Notes: generated by a model from the letters alone, not told the origin. Shown: positions 40,057 to 49,985, counted from the first letter of the stretch. The stretch: DNA of 55,651 nucleotides from an uncultured Ruminiclostridium sp. (GCA_947629925.1 CANRFO010000017.1:1-55651); one strand, 5' to 3'. Made by a program: numbers and translations.

Positions 40057-41386
40057 TGTCGTACTCGTTGAATTTTGTATACTGACCGTTCCAGTACATC
40101 TTTACCGTTCCCGTCTCGCCGTGGCGGTTTTTGGCGATTATGCAGTCGCAGTCGCCGGGGTACTGAGATTCCTTGTTGTAGTAACTGTCTCTGTACAGAA
40201 ACAAAACTATATCCGCGTCCTGCTCAATGGAGCCCGAATCACGCAGGTCGGACAGCATAGGCTGCCTTTCGGTGCGTTTTTCAGCTTCTCTTGAAAGCTG
40301 CGACAAAGTTATGACAGGGACGTTCAGCTCCTTTGCCATCAGCTTGAGGTTTCTTGTTATCTCCGATATCTCGGCTACGCGGTTCCCGTCCCTGCGTCCC
40401 GTGGACATGAGCTGCAAATAATCTATTATCACAAGCCCCAGATTTTTCATTCTCCTGAGCTTTGCCTTCATTTCCGCGATAGATATCCCCGCAGTGTCGT
40501 CAATGTATATCCCCACCCTTGAAAGCACGTCCACCGCCTGACCGATATCGCTCCACTTTGCGGCGGGAATGTTTCCCGTCCTCATCTGCTCCGAGGTGAC
40601 TCTTGCCTCGCTTGAAAGGATACGCGCGGCGATCTGCTCTTTTGACATTTCAAGAGAAAAAATGCAGATCTTTCTGTCGGGATATTTTTTGCCTACATTT
40701 GCCGCTATATTTGTCGCAAACGAGGTTTTGCCCATGCCGGGACGTGCGGCAAGGATTATAAGGTCGGAGGGGTTCAGCCCGAAGGTTATCTTATCCAGCT
40801 TTTCATAGGAGGTTTTAAGTCCGCCGCTTCCCGTGGATTCGGGATTTTCCGACGCTTCCGCCAGAGTATCGAGCTGCATTTTCATTAGAGTACCTATATG
40901 AGTCAGCCCGTTGGTCTCTCTGCTGTCCCGTATATCGAATATTTTCTTTTCCGCAAGGTCGAGCAGAGCGTTTGTTTCCTCCGTTCCCGCCGAAGCAAGG
41001 TCAAATATCTCCTTTGACACGGTCATGAGCTGCCGCACCTGATACTTGTCCTTGATTATGGAGATGTAGCTGTCGATGCCCGACGGGGTTATCGCCGCTT
41101 CCGCCAGCTTCAGAAGATAGCTTTTCGCTTCGTCGCTGTTTTCAAATACGCCGTGCCTTACCGTCGTTTCCATTACAGTGACTATATCTATCTGCTGTCC
41201 TGATATATTCATTTGGTATATTGCGGAGTAAATATCGCTGTGGAGCTGCACCTTGAAATGTTCGGGGTGAAGCTTTTCCGTGACCGCATTGACCGAATCG
41301 GGATCCACCAGCATACAGCCCAGCACCGACTGCTCTGCGTCAAGGTTAAAAGGAAGATTTAACTCCGACAAATCCATGACTGCCAT
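40040..41386 (-). CDS. dnaB: replicative DNA helicase
   Basis: A 448-residue hexameric helicase that unwinds DNA at the replication fork. The N-terminal DnaB domain begins LPFNLDAEQSVLGCMLVDP. The RecA-like motor has Walker A AARPGMGKTSFA (near 207-218), the Walker B-like LVIIDYLQLM, and the C-terminal LSQLSREAEKRTERQPMLSD and GSIEQDADIVLFLYR blocks. Length is typical. It follows rplI by 17 bases, the conserved rplI-dnaB arrangement of Firmicutes. Confidence 0.96.
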   Translation of the reverse strand: MAVMDLSELNLPFNLDAEQSVLGCMLVDPDSVNAVTEKLHPEHFKVQLHSDIYSAIYQMNISGQQIDIVTVMETTVRHGVFENSDEAKSYLLKLAEAAITPSGIDSYISIIKDKYQVRQLMTVSKEIFDLASAGTEETNALLDLAEKKIFDIRDSRETNGLTHIGTLMKMQLDTLAEASENPESTGSGGLKTSYEKLDKITFGLNPSDLIILAARPGMGKTSFATNIAANVGKKYPDRKICIFSLEMSKEQIAARILSSEARVTSEQMRTGNIPAAKWSDIGQAVDVLSRVGIYIDDTAGISIAEMKAKLRRMKNLGLVIIDYLQLMSTGRRDGNRVAEISEITRNLKLMAKELNVPVITLSQLSREAEKRTERQPMLSDLRDSGSIEQDADIVLFLYRDSYYNKESQYPGDCDCIIAKNRHGETGTVKMYWNGQYTKFNEYDNVHNG

Positions 41387-41403
41387 AAAATTGCTCCTTA
41401 AAA

Positions 41404-41856
41404 TTATTCCTGAGCTTCCTCCACCATAACGGTGAACTTGGCGGTAACACCGTTGTAAAGCCTTGCTTCAGCTCCGAAAGCGCCGAATGTCTTTATCTCG
41501 CTGTCAAGCGCCAGCTTCCTCTTGTCAACGTCAAGACCGAACTGTTTTTTTATTTGCAGGGAAATATCCTTTCCCGTAACGGAACCAAACAGTTTTCCGC
41601 TTGTGCCGCCTTTTCCGATTATCTTTACAGTCTTGCCCTCAAGCTTTTCAGCCACCGCTTTTGCATTTGATATCTCAACGTCTATCTTGTGCTGTGCGGA
41701 AGCCTTTTGTCCTTCCAGCATATTCATGTTCTGAGGAGTAGCCTCTACCGCCAGCTTTTTGGCGATAAGGCAGTTGCGTGCATAGCCGTCTTTAACTTCC
41801 TTTATTTCGCCTTTTTTTCCTGTTCCTTTTACATCTTCGATAAGTATTACCTTCAT
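41404..41856 (-). CDS. rplI: 50S ribosomal protein L9
   Basis: A 150-residue ribosomal protein. The N-terminal L9 domain is [20 protein letters not shown], then [21 protein letters not shown] long connecting helix (about 45-75) and the C-terminal RNA-binding domain ([20 protein letters not shown]) follow. Length matches L9 (about 148). It lies between gdpP and dnaB, 33 and 17 bases apart. Confidence 0.97.
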   Translation of the reverse strand: MKVILIEDVKGTGKKGEIKEVKDGYARNCLIAKKLAVEATPQNMNMLEGQKASAQHKIDVEISNAKAVAEKLEGKTVKIIGKGGTSGKLFGSVTGKDISLQIKKQFGLDVDKRKLALDSEIKTFGAFGAEARLYNGVTAKFTVMVEEAQE

Positions 41857-41889
41857 TTTTATGTCCTGCCTTTCGTTGGAGTTTTATTT

Positions 41890-43866
41890 TCAGCTTAGAC
41901 TTTCGTAGTATTTGTCGATAGCTTCCTTGACCCTTGCTCCCGCTTCTTCAAGAGAAACGTCCTTGAGCTGAGCGCCCGCCATTGTCTGATGACCGCCTCC
42001 GCCCAGATATTCCATAACTATCTGAACATTCAGCGCGCCCATTGACCTTGCGCTTATATATATTTCGTCCCCGCCGCTCTTGTAGTAAACAAAGGAAGCG
42101 TCAACATTCTCAATGCTGAGAAGCTCGTCTGCCGCCTGAGGCGCGATGAGGCGCATTTCGGGGCTGAATATCGTTGTGCTTGCAATAGCGCAGCGCTTGT
42201 AGATATTTGCCTTTGAGACCAAAGCCGCTTTCTGCCTGTAATTTTCTATGGAATTTGCGAACAGCGCCTTTACATTCACCGTATCTGCGCCCAGCTTTCT
42301 CAGGAACGCCGCCGCCTCGAATGTTCTGACTCCTGTCTTTATCGTGAAGTTTTTGGTATCCAGCATGATCCCCGACAAAAGCGCTTCCGCCTGTGAAGCG
42401 GTTATTCTGCCCGCCTTGCCGAAGTATCCGAGAAGCTCCGTCACCATCTCCGAAGCCGATGAAGCGTAAGGCTCGTGGTAGAATATAAGCGAGTTGTCTA
42501 TATAATTCACCGTTCTTCTGTGATGGTCGATGATAACGAGCTGTTTTGCCTTTGAATGAAGCTCCTGACTTTCGAGCATGAGCGGGTTATGCGTATCCGT
42601 AATTATGAGCAGCGACTGCTCCGTAATATTTTCGACCGCCTGCTGCGGCTGGATAAACAGCGGGACCTTCGGATCCTCCGCAGCCTTGAGCCTGTCTATA
42701 AGCTGAGTGCTGAGGGAAGAGGTGCTGTTTACCACGACCTCCGCCTGCCGTCCGAGATTTCTTATAGCGCAGGCAAGACCTACCGATGAGCCGACGCTGT
42801 CCAGATCGCTGAACTTATGACCCATTATGTAGACCTTATCGGCATTTTCCACAAGCTGTATGAGCTGATTTGCGATGATCCTCGCCTTGACCTTGTTAGC
42901 TCTTTCCACTCCTTTGGAAACGCCGCCGTAAAACTCAAAGCCCGACACCGTTTTGATAGCCGCCTGGTCGCCTCCGCGTCCCTGCGCCATTTCCAGCGCC
43001 TGCTTTGCATAGGCTTCGCTCTCGGAAATTGTATCGGCTGTCCTTCCTATACCTATCGAGAGAGTAACGTTCATTCGGTCGTTCACCTGTATCTCTCTCG
43101 CCTTGTCCAGAAGCTTTACCTTTCCCTCGATAAGCTTTGCCACATGCCTTTCCTCAATGACAGCCCAGAATCGGTCTCTTGTCTGTTTTCGCAGTATGCC
43201 TGTGGTCTCCGCGATAAAATCCTCTAACAGCCTGTCTATCTGTACCGTAACATGAGCCGTTTCGCTTTCGAGGCTGCTTCCGAACAGCTCGTCAAAGCTG
43301 TCTATCATTATCAGCATAACAACGGGATGAGAAAGCTTCTGCTCCGTCTGTATCCTTACAAAATCCGTTATATCGTTGAGGTATATCAGAAAAATATCAG
43401 GTTCGTTCTCATCGGCGGGAACATTGATATAAACGCGGTAATATCTGTCCTTGTACCTTATTTCCGCGCCGTTTTCCGACATGAAGCTTTCCAGCGGGAG
43501 CGCCGTTATAGCGTCAAACGAGCCGCCGTATACCGCGTCGTCGGTAAATGCCTCCGCAAAGCCCTTGTTGAACCATATTATCTTTTTGAGATTGTCCGTG
43601 ATAACTACGCTCATCGGCAGACTGTACAGCGAAAGCTTGTTTTCCTGCGTTATCTGATCGTTTATGAGGGCGGAATACTGAAAATTCCGTCTTGTGACCT
43701 GTATCAGTTTTCCTATTGCAAAGCCTGACACAAGCACGATAAAGGGCGCGATTATCCAGAACATATCGGGCGAGTAGTTAAACGTCACCACCGACATGAA
43801 CAGCAGCAGAGCTATAAGCGCGACAATTGAGACGACCAGACCGCCGTCGCGAAAATAATTTTTCAT
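41890..43866 (-). CDS. gdpP: cyclic-di-AMP phosphodiesterase GdpP
   Basis: A 658-residue membrane phosphodiesterase that degrades cyclic di-AMP, which controls potassium, osmotic balance and wall stress. Two N-terminal membrane helices (about 8-28 and 33-50), a PAS domain (about 75-165), a degenerate GGDEF domain (about 170-310), then the DHH/DHHA1 catalytic part. Metal motifs are GHKFSDLDSVGSS, TDTHNP and IIDHHRR; the C-terminal DHHA1 has GGGGHQTMAGAQL. It follows rnj by 28 bases. Confidence 0.95.
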   Translation of the reverse strand: MKNYFRDGGLVVSIVALIALLLFMSVVTFNYSPDMFWIIAPFIVLVSGFAIGKLIQVTRRNFQYSALINDQITQENKLSLYSLPMSVVITDNLKKIIWFNKGFAEAFTDDAVYGGSFDAITALPLESFMSENGAEIRYKDRYYRVYINVPADENEPDIFLIYLNDITDFVRIQTEQKLSHPVVMLIMIDSFDELFGSSLESETAHVTVQIDRLLEDFIAETTGILRKQTRDRFWAVIEERHVAKLIEGKVKLLDKAREIQVNDRMNVTLSIGIGRTADTISESEAYAKQALEMAQGRGGDQAAIKTVSGFEFYGGVSKGVERANKVKARIIANQLIQLVENADKVYIMGHKFSDLDSVGSSVGLACAIRNLGRQAEVVVNSTSSLSTQLIDRLKAAEDPKVPLFIQPQQAVENITEQSLLIITDTHNPLMLESQELHSKAKQLVIIDHHRRTVNYIDNSLIFYHEPYASSASEMVTELLGYFGKAGRITASQAEALLSGIMLDTKNFTIKTGVRTFEAAAFLRKLGADTVNVKALFANSIENYRQKAALVSKANIYKRCAIASTTIFSPEMRLIAPQAADELLSIENVDASFVYYKSGGDEIYISARSMGALNVQIVMEYLGGGGHQTMAGAQLKDVSLEEAGARVKEAIDKYYESLS

Positions 43867-43894
43867 CGAATGATCTGCCTTTCGGGTAAAATCC

Positions 43895-45823
43895 TTAAAC
43901 CTCCATTATGACAGGGAGTATCATGGGACTTCTTTTTGTTTGCTGATATATGAAGCTGCTCAATGCGTCGCGCAGAGCAGGCTTTATGCTGCCCCATTCC
44001 CTTACGCTGCTGCCTTTGAGCTGCTCTTCAAGCGTTTTCCTTGCTATCGCCTTTGCGTCGTCCATAAGCTTTTCGGATTCTTTTACATATACAAATCCTC
44101 TTGAAACGATATCGGGACCTGAAACTATCGCGCCTGATTTTTTCACTGCGGCGGCAACAATGATAAGTCCGTCCTCCGCAAGGTGTTTTCTGTCCCTGAG
44201 CACGACTGAGCCTACGTCGCCCACGCCGAGACCGTCAACGAGTATGCGTCCCGCAGGAACGGTCCCCGCGAACTTCATGCTGACATTGTTCGTTTCAAGC
44301 ACCTGACCTATATCCGCGATAAAGATGTTTTTTTCGGGAATACCCATTTTTACCGCAAGCATTGCGTGCTTTTTAAGGTGCTTGTATTCCCCGTGTATCG
44401 GTACGAAATACTTCGGCTTAGTCAGGGAGATCATCATTTTAAGCTCTTCCTGACAGGCGTGACCCGAAACATGGACGTCGTACATTTTTTCGTACACCAC
44501 ATCGGCGCCCAGCTTCATAAGGTCGTTCACCACGTTGCCCACCAGCTTTTCGTTGCCGGGGATAGGCGTAGCGGAGATTATGATAAGGTCGTTGGGGGTA
44601 ATGACCACTTGCCTGTGTTCGTTGTTCGCCATTCTTGTAAGAGCGGAAAGCGGCTCCCCCTGGCTTCCCGTAGTGACGATGACCAGTTTTTCAGGAGGAT
44701 ATTTCTTTATCTGCTCAATATCTATCAGCATATCCTCAGGCAGATGGATATAGTTCAGCTCTATCGCCGTCTGTATAACGTTGAGCATGCTCCTGCCGCT
44801 TACCGCCACTTTTCTGCCCTGCATGGCGGCATTGTCCACTATCTGCTGTATGCGGTGGATATTGCTGGAGAAGGAAGCTACGATTATCCTGCGCCCCTCC
44901 GCCTGATTGAAGATATTTTTGAAACTGTTTCCCACCGTGCTTTCCGACATTGTGTAGCCGGGGCGCTCAGCGTTCGTGCTTTCGGAAAGAAGCGCCAGTA
45001 CGCCCTTGTTGCCAAGCTCGCCGAAGCGTGCTATATCTATTATTCCTCCCTCAATAGGAGTGTAGTCTATCTTGAAATCTCCCGTATGCACCACGACTCC
45101 CGCAGGAGTATGCACGGCTATGGCGCAGGCATCGGGAATGGAGTGGTTCACTCTTATGAATTCTGCGCTCATGCAGCCAAGCTTTACGGTATCTCTCGGC
45201 TTCACCGTTATAAGATGAGACGAAGCAAGGATACCGTGTTCTTTGAGCTTTCCCTCAACAAGACCGAGGGTCAGCCTTGTGCCGTATACAGGCACGTTTA
45301 CCTTTTTCAGCAGATATGGCAGGCTCCCTATGTGATCCTCATGCCCGTGGGTCAGCACGATACCTCTCACTCTGTCTTTGTTCTTTTCAAGATAGGTGAA
45401 ATCGGGAATGACCGAATCCACTCCGGGCATTTCCTCATCGGGAAACGCCAGACCGCAGTCTATAACAAAAATATCATTTGCGCATTCGTAAACGTAAATA
45501 TTTTTTCCTATCTCGTTAAGACCGCCTAATGCAAATATTTTAAGCGGAGTAGTCTTCATGTTTGAGGAGCGTCTTTGGATCGGCTGAGGTCTTTTTTCCA
45601 CAGTTTTCTTTTCAGGCAGTTTTTTCTGTTCGGGCGCCGCTTTTTTTACGGCTTTTTTTACAGGCTGCTGCTTCGCGGGAGAAGCCGTTTTCTGCGCGGC
45701 GGCAGGCTTGTGCTGGGCGTCTCCGCTGTTTTTTGTCCACTTTCGGCGCGGCTTGCCGCTTTTATCGGCAGAAGCCTCGTTTTTCCCTCTGAAGTTGGGA
45801 ATAAAAGAGTTGTTTTTCGGCAT
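43895..45823 (-). CDS. rnj: ribonuclease J
   Basis: A 642-residue metallo-beta-lactamase/beta-CASP ribonuclease with 5'-3' exo- and endonuclease activity in mRNA decay and rRNA maturation. The zinc motif is LTHGHEDHIGSLP, and the later beta-CASP blocks include SGHACQEELKMMI and HGEYKHLKKHA. An N-terminal extension of about 90 residues is Lys/Ala/Pro-rich and disordered (for example KPAAAQKTASPAKQQPVKKA), absent from the 555-residue Bacillus enzymes and perhaps an RNA- or protein-binding tail. ATG 45823 follows AAAGGAAC. It begins the rnj-gdpP-rplI-dnaB-tilS operon. Confidence 0.95.
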   Translation of the reverse strand: MPKNNSFIPNFRGKNEASADKSGKPRRKWTKNSGDAQHKPAAAQKTASPAKQQPVKKAVKKAAPEQKKLPEKKTVEKRPQPIQRRSSNMKTTPLKIFALGGLNEIGKNIYVYECANDIFVIDCGLAFPDEEMPGVDSVIPDFTYLEKNKDRVRGIVLTHGHEDHIGSLPYLLKKVNVPVYGTRLTLGLVEGKLKEHGILASSHLITVKPRDTVKLGCMSAEFIRVNHSIPDACAIAVHTPAGVVVHTGDFKIDYTPIEGGIIDIARFGELGNKGVLALLSESTNAERPGYTMSESTVGNSFKNIFNQAEGRRIIVASFSSNIHRIQQIVDNAAMQGRKVAVSGRSMLNVIQTAIELNYIHLPEDMLIDIEQIKKYPPEKLVIVTTGSQGEPLSALTRMANNEHRQVVITPNDLIIISATPIPGNEKLVGNVVNDLMKLGADVVYEKMYDVHVSGHACQEELKMMISLTKPKYFVPIHGEYKHLKKHAMLAVKMGIPEKNIFIADIGQVLETNNVSMKFAGTVPAGRILVDGLGVGDVGSVVLRDRKHLAEDGLIIVAAAVKKSGAIVSGPDIVSRGFVYVKESEKLMDDAKAIARKTLEEQLKGSSVREWGSIKPALRDALSSFIYQQTKRSPMILPVIMEV

Positions 45824-45978
45824 AGATGTTCCTTTCGTCCGCAGAAGCTGCGGCACGCCGTCCACAAGCGCCCGCTCACGGTAGATCGAATGGAAGAAAG
45901 TACCGCTTCCGCAATTTTTCTGTTTTGTTTTATTCTTATATAAGCGCGAACGCTTTAATTACATAGAAATACTATTTT

Positions 45979-46007
45979 AGTATATACCAATTCTTTCCGA
46001 TTGTCAA
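45979..46007 (-). promoter_or_regulatory. promoter of the rnj operon
   Basis: On the minus strand TTGACA (46007-46002), a 17-base spacer and TATACT (45984-45979). The leader to the rnj ATG is about 150 bases. Confidence 0.8.
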
Positions 46008-46072
46008 GAAAAATCCGTCCTGTTTTTCGGAAAAGCCCTTTATAACGCCCCAAACTGACATTTGTCCGCATT

Positions 46073-48337
46073 TTATTTTTTCATGATCTCTCTTATCTTT
46101 TTTTCAATATCGTCGCAAAGCGCCTTTGCGGATTCCTGAGAAAAGCTTTCCGCGTACATATAAAGACCGTCTCCTCGTCTGTTTGAGCGTACAAGCACTC
46201 TGTTCCCCTCTTCGCCCATGAATATCCCCTCGGAAATGCCGCCACCGTTTTCGGAAAGTTTTCCGAGGATCCTCTGAGGCGGGCAGTCCACCTTTAAAAA
46301 CCTGTTTTCCGTTGCAAGCTCAGGTATGCTCTCCAGAAATCTCCCCAGCGTCATATACGACTTGGCGATTATCTCCAGCGCATTCAGCGCCAATACGATC
46401 CCGTCGTTCAGGAACGGCTGCGCCGCCGCAAGCTCCCTTGCTTTTTTATCGCTGTTGTCGTTGGTACAGCGATAAAAGCGATAGACCGACCGACCTGTGC
46501 TTTTTGCCGCCTCTTCCATGACCGACGGAAATTCCAGCGGCACCGCCACGTCAAAGCCTTTTTGCATAAGCTCCCGTCCCACGACCGTCACAAGCTTTGT
46601 ATAGTCCGCTTTTTCATCGTCGCTTACAAAAAGCTCGGCCTTTGTGCCGTCCCTGCTCACGTTTACCGTCAGGTTCTCGCCCTTCGGGTTGCTTATCTTT
46701 CTGAAAGGCGCGTCAGCCGCCGCTGTGACCAGCGGATTGTTGCAGCTCACTATTACGTTGTATCTTGAAGCAAAGTCGCTTGCCGCCTCAAGCATTCCCG
46801 AATAAAGCAGGGAAGCGTTCCTGAAAGCCTTTATCTCTCCGAATCCGTCCCATTCCGCGCTTCGGTAGTCTCCTCTGCCGAGCGCCGCTTCAAGCTTCCT
46901 TTCCTGAACTCTCGTAAGAGGGAGCCCCGCCTTGTTGAGCATTGTTATCTTGGCTTTTGAGGACACCTCCGCATGAACGAGCCCTTTGACGTTCATTATT
47001 CTGCTCAGATGAACAAGGGCGGGAAGCGACGTTGCGCCGCAGTCTATAACTCTGCCGCCCGCTCCCGAATATCCTGCGCAGAAGCACGCTTTCAGCACGC
47101 CCGCCGCATTTCCGCAGCCGCAGGAAACTATGACGTTCCCGCCGAACACCGAAGCGGCGGCGCTTCCCAGCATAGTCATAAAAGCGGGGGTTATCTCGGA
47201 ATTTGTCTCTCCCGTCACCCCGCTTTCGTCAAGCTCCTTTGACGGCGACCTTCCGTACTTCATATCCTGTTTAAGCTGTACTCCGTCGGGTATCCTCTTG
47301 TTGTCCCATACCTTGACGGCGGGTTCTATAACGCTGTCAGCGCCGAGGACCGAGCCGCAGCCGAGCACTCCGTCCTCATAGACCGCCGAGCCTTGTTCCG
47401 CCGTTGCGTTTTCGCAGATTATCCCGCCGTTGCACTTCACCCTGTCGGACAAAAACGCCCCGTCAAGTATCACGCAGTCCCTGAGCCTGCAATTTTTTCC
47501 CACATTGACGTTCCCGCAGATAACGCACCCCGCCTCAACATAAGTCCCTATACCTATCTTGACGTTTTCACCGATGAAGCAGGGTTCGTTTATCTTTACG
47601 CCCGCCGTTTCGGGAACAGCTCTGTTGAAGCTGCACCGCACCTTTCCGTAAAGCATATCCCTCTGACATCTTTTGTAGGAGGAAAGGTCGCCTATATCGC
47701 ACCAGTACCCTTTTTCCTGATACGCGGCAAGCTTCATTCCCTTTTTCAGCATGAGGGGAAAAACATCTTTTGAGAAATCAAATTCCTTTCCGTCGGGGAT
47801 AAGCTCAAGAACACTGCGGGACAGCACATAAACTCCCGTGTTGACATGATCGCTCAAAGCTCCTGTATAAGAAGGCTTTTCCGAAAATCCCGTCACAGAT
47901 CCGTCCTTTGAGATAACGCAGCCGTATTCCCGCGGGTCGTCCACTCTTTTTGTGATTATCGTGGCGTCAGCTCCCGCTTTTCTGTGATAGGCCATCGCCG
48001 CCGTAAGATTAAAGTCGCACATGGCGTCCCCGCTTATAACAAGAAAATCCTCATCGAACGCCGCTTTTTTTACGCACCCCGCCGTTCCCAGCGGTTCGTT
48101 TTCATAGGAAAAATCCAGTTTTATCCCTTTGTATATGCCCTCCTTGAAATGCTCTTCTATTTGTTTTCCTCTGTATCTGAGCGTAAACACCGCCTCCGTA
48201 CAGCCGTGCTTTGCCAGCAGGTCCAGGATATATTCGCTTACGGGTCTGCCGCACAGCTTTACCAAAGGCTTCGGCACCGAACAGGTCAGCGGGCGCAGGC
48301 GGCTTCCTTCACCGCCCGCCATGATTACAGCTTTCAT
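46073..48337 (-). CDS. sugar-nucleotide transferase/phosphomannomutase-like fusion
   Basis: A 754-residue fusion. The N-terminal nucleotidyltransferase (about 1-235) starts MKAVIMAGGEGSRLRPLT, the signature of NTP:sugar-1-phosphate transferases such as GDP-mannose pyrophosphorylase. A left-handed beta-helix (about 245-360) follows (ENVKIGIGTYVEAGCVICGN). The C-terminal half resembles phosphomannomutase in layout, but the catalytic TxSHNP serine loop is not visible; the matching place reads GLVHAEVSSKAKITMLN. This domain may have lost catalysis and act as a regulator. Such fusions are annotated as mannose-1-phosphate guanylyltransferase in many clostridia. It is a single gene upstream of the rnj operon. 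Confidence 0.85.
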   Translation of the reverse strand: MKAVIMAGGEGSRLRPLTCSVPKPLVKLCGRPVSEYILDLLAKHGCTEAVFTLRYRGKQIEEHFKEGIYKGIKLDFSYENEPLGTAGCVKKAAFDEDFLVISGDAMCDFNLTAAMAYHRKAGADATIITKRVDDPREYGCVISKDGSVTGFSEKPSYTGALSDHVNTGVYVLSRSVLELIPDGKEFDFSKDVFPLMLKKGMKLAAYQEKGYWCDIGDLSSYKRCQRDMLYGKVRCSFNRAVPETAGVKINEPCFIGENVKIGIGTYVEAGCVICGNVNVGKNCRLRDCVILDGAFLSDRVKCNGGIICENATAEQGSAVYEDGVLGCGSVLGADSVIEPAVKVWDNKRIPDGVQLKQDMKYGRSPSKELDESGVTGETNSEITPAFMTMLGSAAASVFGGNVIVSCGCGNAAGVLKACFCAGYSGAGGRVIDCGATSLPALVHLSRIMNVKGLVHAEVSSKAKITMLNKAGLPLTRVQERKLEAALGRGDYRSAEWDGFGEIKAFRNASLLYSGMLEAASDFASRYNVIVSCNNPLVTAAADAPFRKISNPKGENLTVNVSRDGTKAELFVSDDEKADYTKLVTVVGRELMQKGFDVAVPLEFPSVMEEAAKSTGRSVYRFYRCTNDNSDKKARELAAAQPFLNDGIVLALNALEIIAKSYMTLGRFLESIPELATENRFLKVDCPPQRILGKLSENGGGISEGIFMGEEGNRVLVRSNRRGDGLYMYAESFSQESAKALCDDIEKKIREIMKK

Positions 48338-48545
48338 ATAAAAAACTCCTTTTTGAGATATATTTACATTATTATCCCAACAAGCCGCCTCACATATTCA
48401 GTTTAATTTGTCCAATATCAAAACTGTCTGCCCCCGCATACTATATAGTACCCTTTTTGTAAAGGCGGCGCCGCGGCAAGGGCGGCTCGCGCCTTTTTTA
48501 CGGCTCTGCCTGACAAAAGGGCATGATTATATCTGAAAGGAATGA
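48338..48545. other. divergent gap before DUF3343/csd
   Basis: GC-rich in part. A GAAAGGAATG site occurs at its right end, followed by ATGATG in a frame that does not continue into the DUF3343 protein. No other gene seen. Confidence 0.4.
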
Positions 48546-48773
48546 TGCAAAACGGAAACGTGGTATCTTACGGTAAAAAGCTATACCGAAGCCGTAAGCG
48601 GAAAAGATTTCCTGAACGGCCTTAACATAAAATGCAGTGTGGAAAAGCTTAGCGGGGGCGGGAGCGGCTGTACCTATGCGATAAAGATAAAGGGCGACCC
48701 TGAAAAGGCGTCGCGGCTTCTGGGAGCCGTAGGGATAACCGCCGTAAAAATGCTGCACGGGAAGAACGGATAA
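48546..48773 (+). CDS. DUF3343 protein lacking an in-frame start codon
   Basis: A 75-codon frame from the TGA at 48543-48545 to TAA 48773. From TWYLTVKSYTEAVSGKDFL through the Gly/Cys loop SGGGSGCTYAIKI to the end it matches DUF3343 (a putative Se/S carrier-like domain), a frequent neighbour of cysteine desulfurases. There is no ATG, GTG or TTG between the upstream stop and the start of the domain. AAAGGAATGATG just upstream is a ribosome site with ATG, but in another frame. A one-base indel near the start, recoding or a rare start codon could explain this. The stop overlaps the csd ATG by one base (TAATG). Confidence 0.65.
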   Translation, partial: CKTETWYLTVKSYTEAVSGKDFLNGLNIKCSVEKLSGGGSGCTYAIKIKGDPEKASRLLGAVGITAVKMLHGKNG

Positions 48774-49900
48774 TGGTTTATCTTGACAATGCCGCCACAA
48801 CTTATCCCAAGCCGCCCGCGGTGATAAGCAAAAGCTCCTATGCATTGGTAAATTACGGCGCAAATCCCGGAAGAGCAGGACATAAGCTGTCCATGGAAAC
48901 GGCGGAGGCGGTCTACCGCGCAAGAAAGCAGTGTGCTGTTTTTTTCGGAGCGAGAACGGAAAATGTCTGCTTTATGCTTAACTGCACTCAGGCGCTTAAC
49001 ACCGCCATAAAAGGCATACTTACGCCCAACTCCCACATAATAACAAGCGACCTTGAGCATAACGCAGTTTTCCGACCCGTCACCGCCGTTTCAAAAAGCG
49101 GCGGCATAACCTTTTCCATAGCTGAAGTAAGCGAAAATGACGATAAAACAGTGGAAAATTTCCGCCGCTTGATAAAACCGAACACAAAAGCGATAGCCTG
49201 CACCGCCGCAAGCAACGTCACGGGCTTTATCCTCCCCTACAAGCGGATAGCCGCCATTTGCAGGGAGAAAAACATCTGCTTTATCCTTGATGCCGCGCAG
49301 GGAGCGGGCGTGCTTCCCATAAGCCTTGAGGACGGAATAAACATCATCTGCGCCGCAGGACACAAAGGGCTTTACGGTCCCATGGGAACAGGACTTATGA
49401 TAACCGACGGAAAATACCGCCTGAAAACTCTTATCGAGGGCGGAACAGGCAGCGCTTCTTCAAGCGCCGAGCAGCCTGAGTTTCTCCCCGACCGCTTTGA
49501 AAGCGGCACTATAAACACCTCAGGCGCCATAGCGCTTGGCGAGGGAGTAAAATTTACCGCAAACAAAGGCATAAGCTCTATTTACGAGCATGAATGGCAG
49601 CTTTGCAGATACGCTCATCAACAGCTTTCCAAAATTCCGAAAATAATCCTTTACGGCGATTTCACCCGCAAAAACGTCCCGCTCTTTTCTTTCAACATAA
49701 AGGGAATGACCTCTGAGCAGACCGCCGCCAAGCTCAGCGAGAACGGCTTTTACCTGCGCGGAGGACTTCACTGCGCCTACCTCGCCCACCGAAAGCTGGG
49801 AACGCTTGATACAGGAACGGTGCGTTTTGCCCCTTCGGTCTACACCACCAAATGCGAGGTAAACGCCTTCGTAAGAACAGTAAAGAAATTAGCAAAATAA
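48773..49900 (+). CDS. csd: cysteine desulfurase family protein
   Basis: A 375-residue PLP-dependent enzyme of aminotransferase class V that releases sulfur (or selenium) from cysteine (or selenocysteine) for cofactor or tRNA assembly. It starts VYLDNAATTYPKPP. The PLP-binding Lys is in CAAGHKGLYGPMGTG, and the persulfide Cys in RGGLHCAYLAH. Length fits the SufS/NifS-like csd group. It is coupled to the DUF3343 gene, which may be its sulfur or selenium acceptor; that pairing is inferred from recurrent neighbourhood. Confidence 0.9.
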   Translation: MVYLDNAATTYPKPPAVISKSSYALVNYGANPGRAGHKLSMETAEAVYRARKQCAVFFGARTENVCFMLNCTQALNTAIKGILTPNSHIITSDLEHNAVFRPVTAVSKSGGITFSIAEVSENDDKTVENFRRLIKPNTKAIACTAASNVTGFILPYKRIAAICREKNICFILDAAQGAGVLPISLEDGINIICAAGHKGLYGPMGTGLMITDGKYRLKTLIEGGTGSASSSAEQPEFLPDRFESGTINTSGAIALGEGVKFTANKGISSIYEHEWQLCRYAHQQLSKIPKIILYGDFTRKNVPLFSFNIKGMTSEQTAAKLSENGFYLRGGLHCAYLAHRKLGTLDTGTVRFAPSVYTTKCEVNAFVRTVKKLAK

Positions 49901-49907
49901 AAAATGA

Positions 49908-49948
49908 AAAGTCTTCTGAAATTTTTAAATTTCAGAGGGCTTTTTTAA
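49908..49948 (+). terminator. intrinsic terminator
   Basis: AAGTCTTCTGAAATT pairs with AATTTCAGAGGGCTT and is followed by TTTT. Confidence 0.8.
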
Positions 49949-49956
49949 TACCCATA

Positions 49957-49985
49957 TTGCAAAAAACTACAAAATATGTTAAAAT
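49957..49985 (+). promoter_or_regulatory. purB promoter
   Basis: TTGCAA (49957-49962), a 17-base spacer and TAAAAT (49980-49985). Confidence 0.6.
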
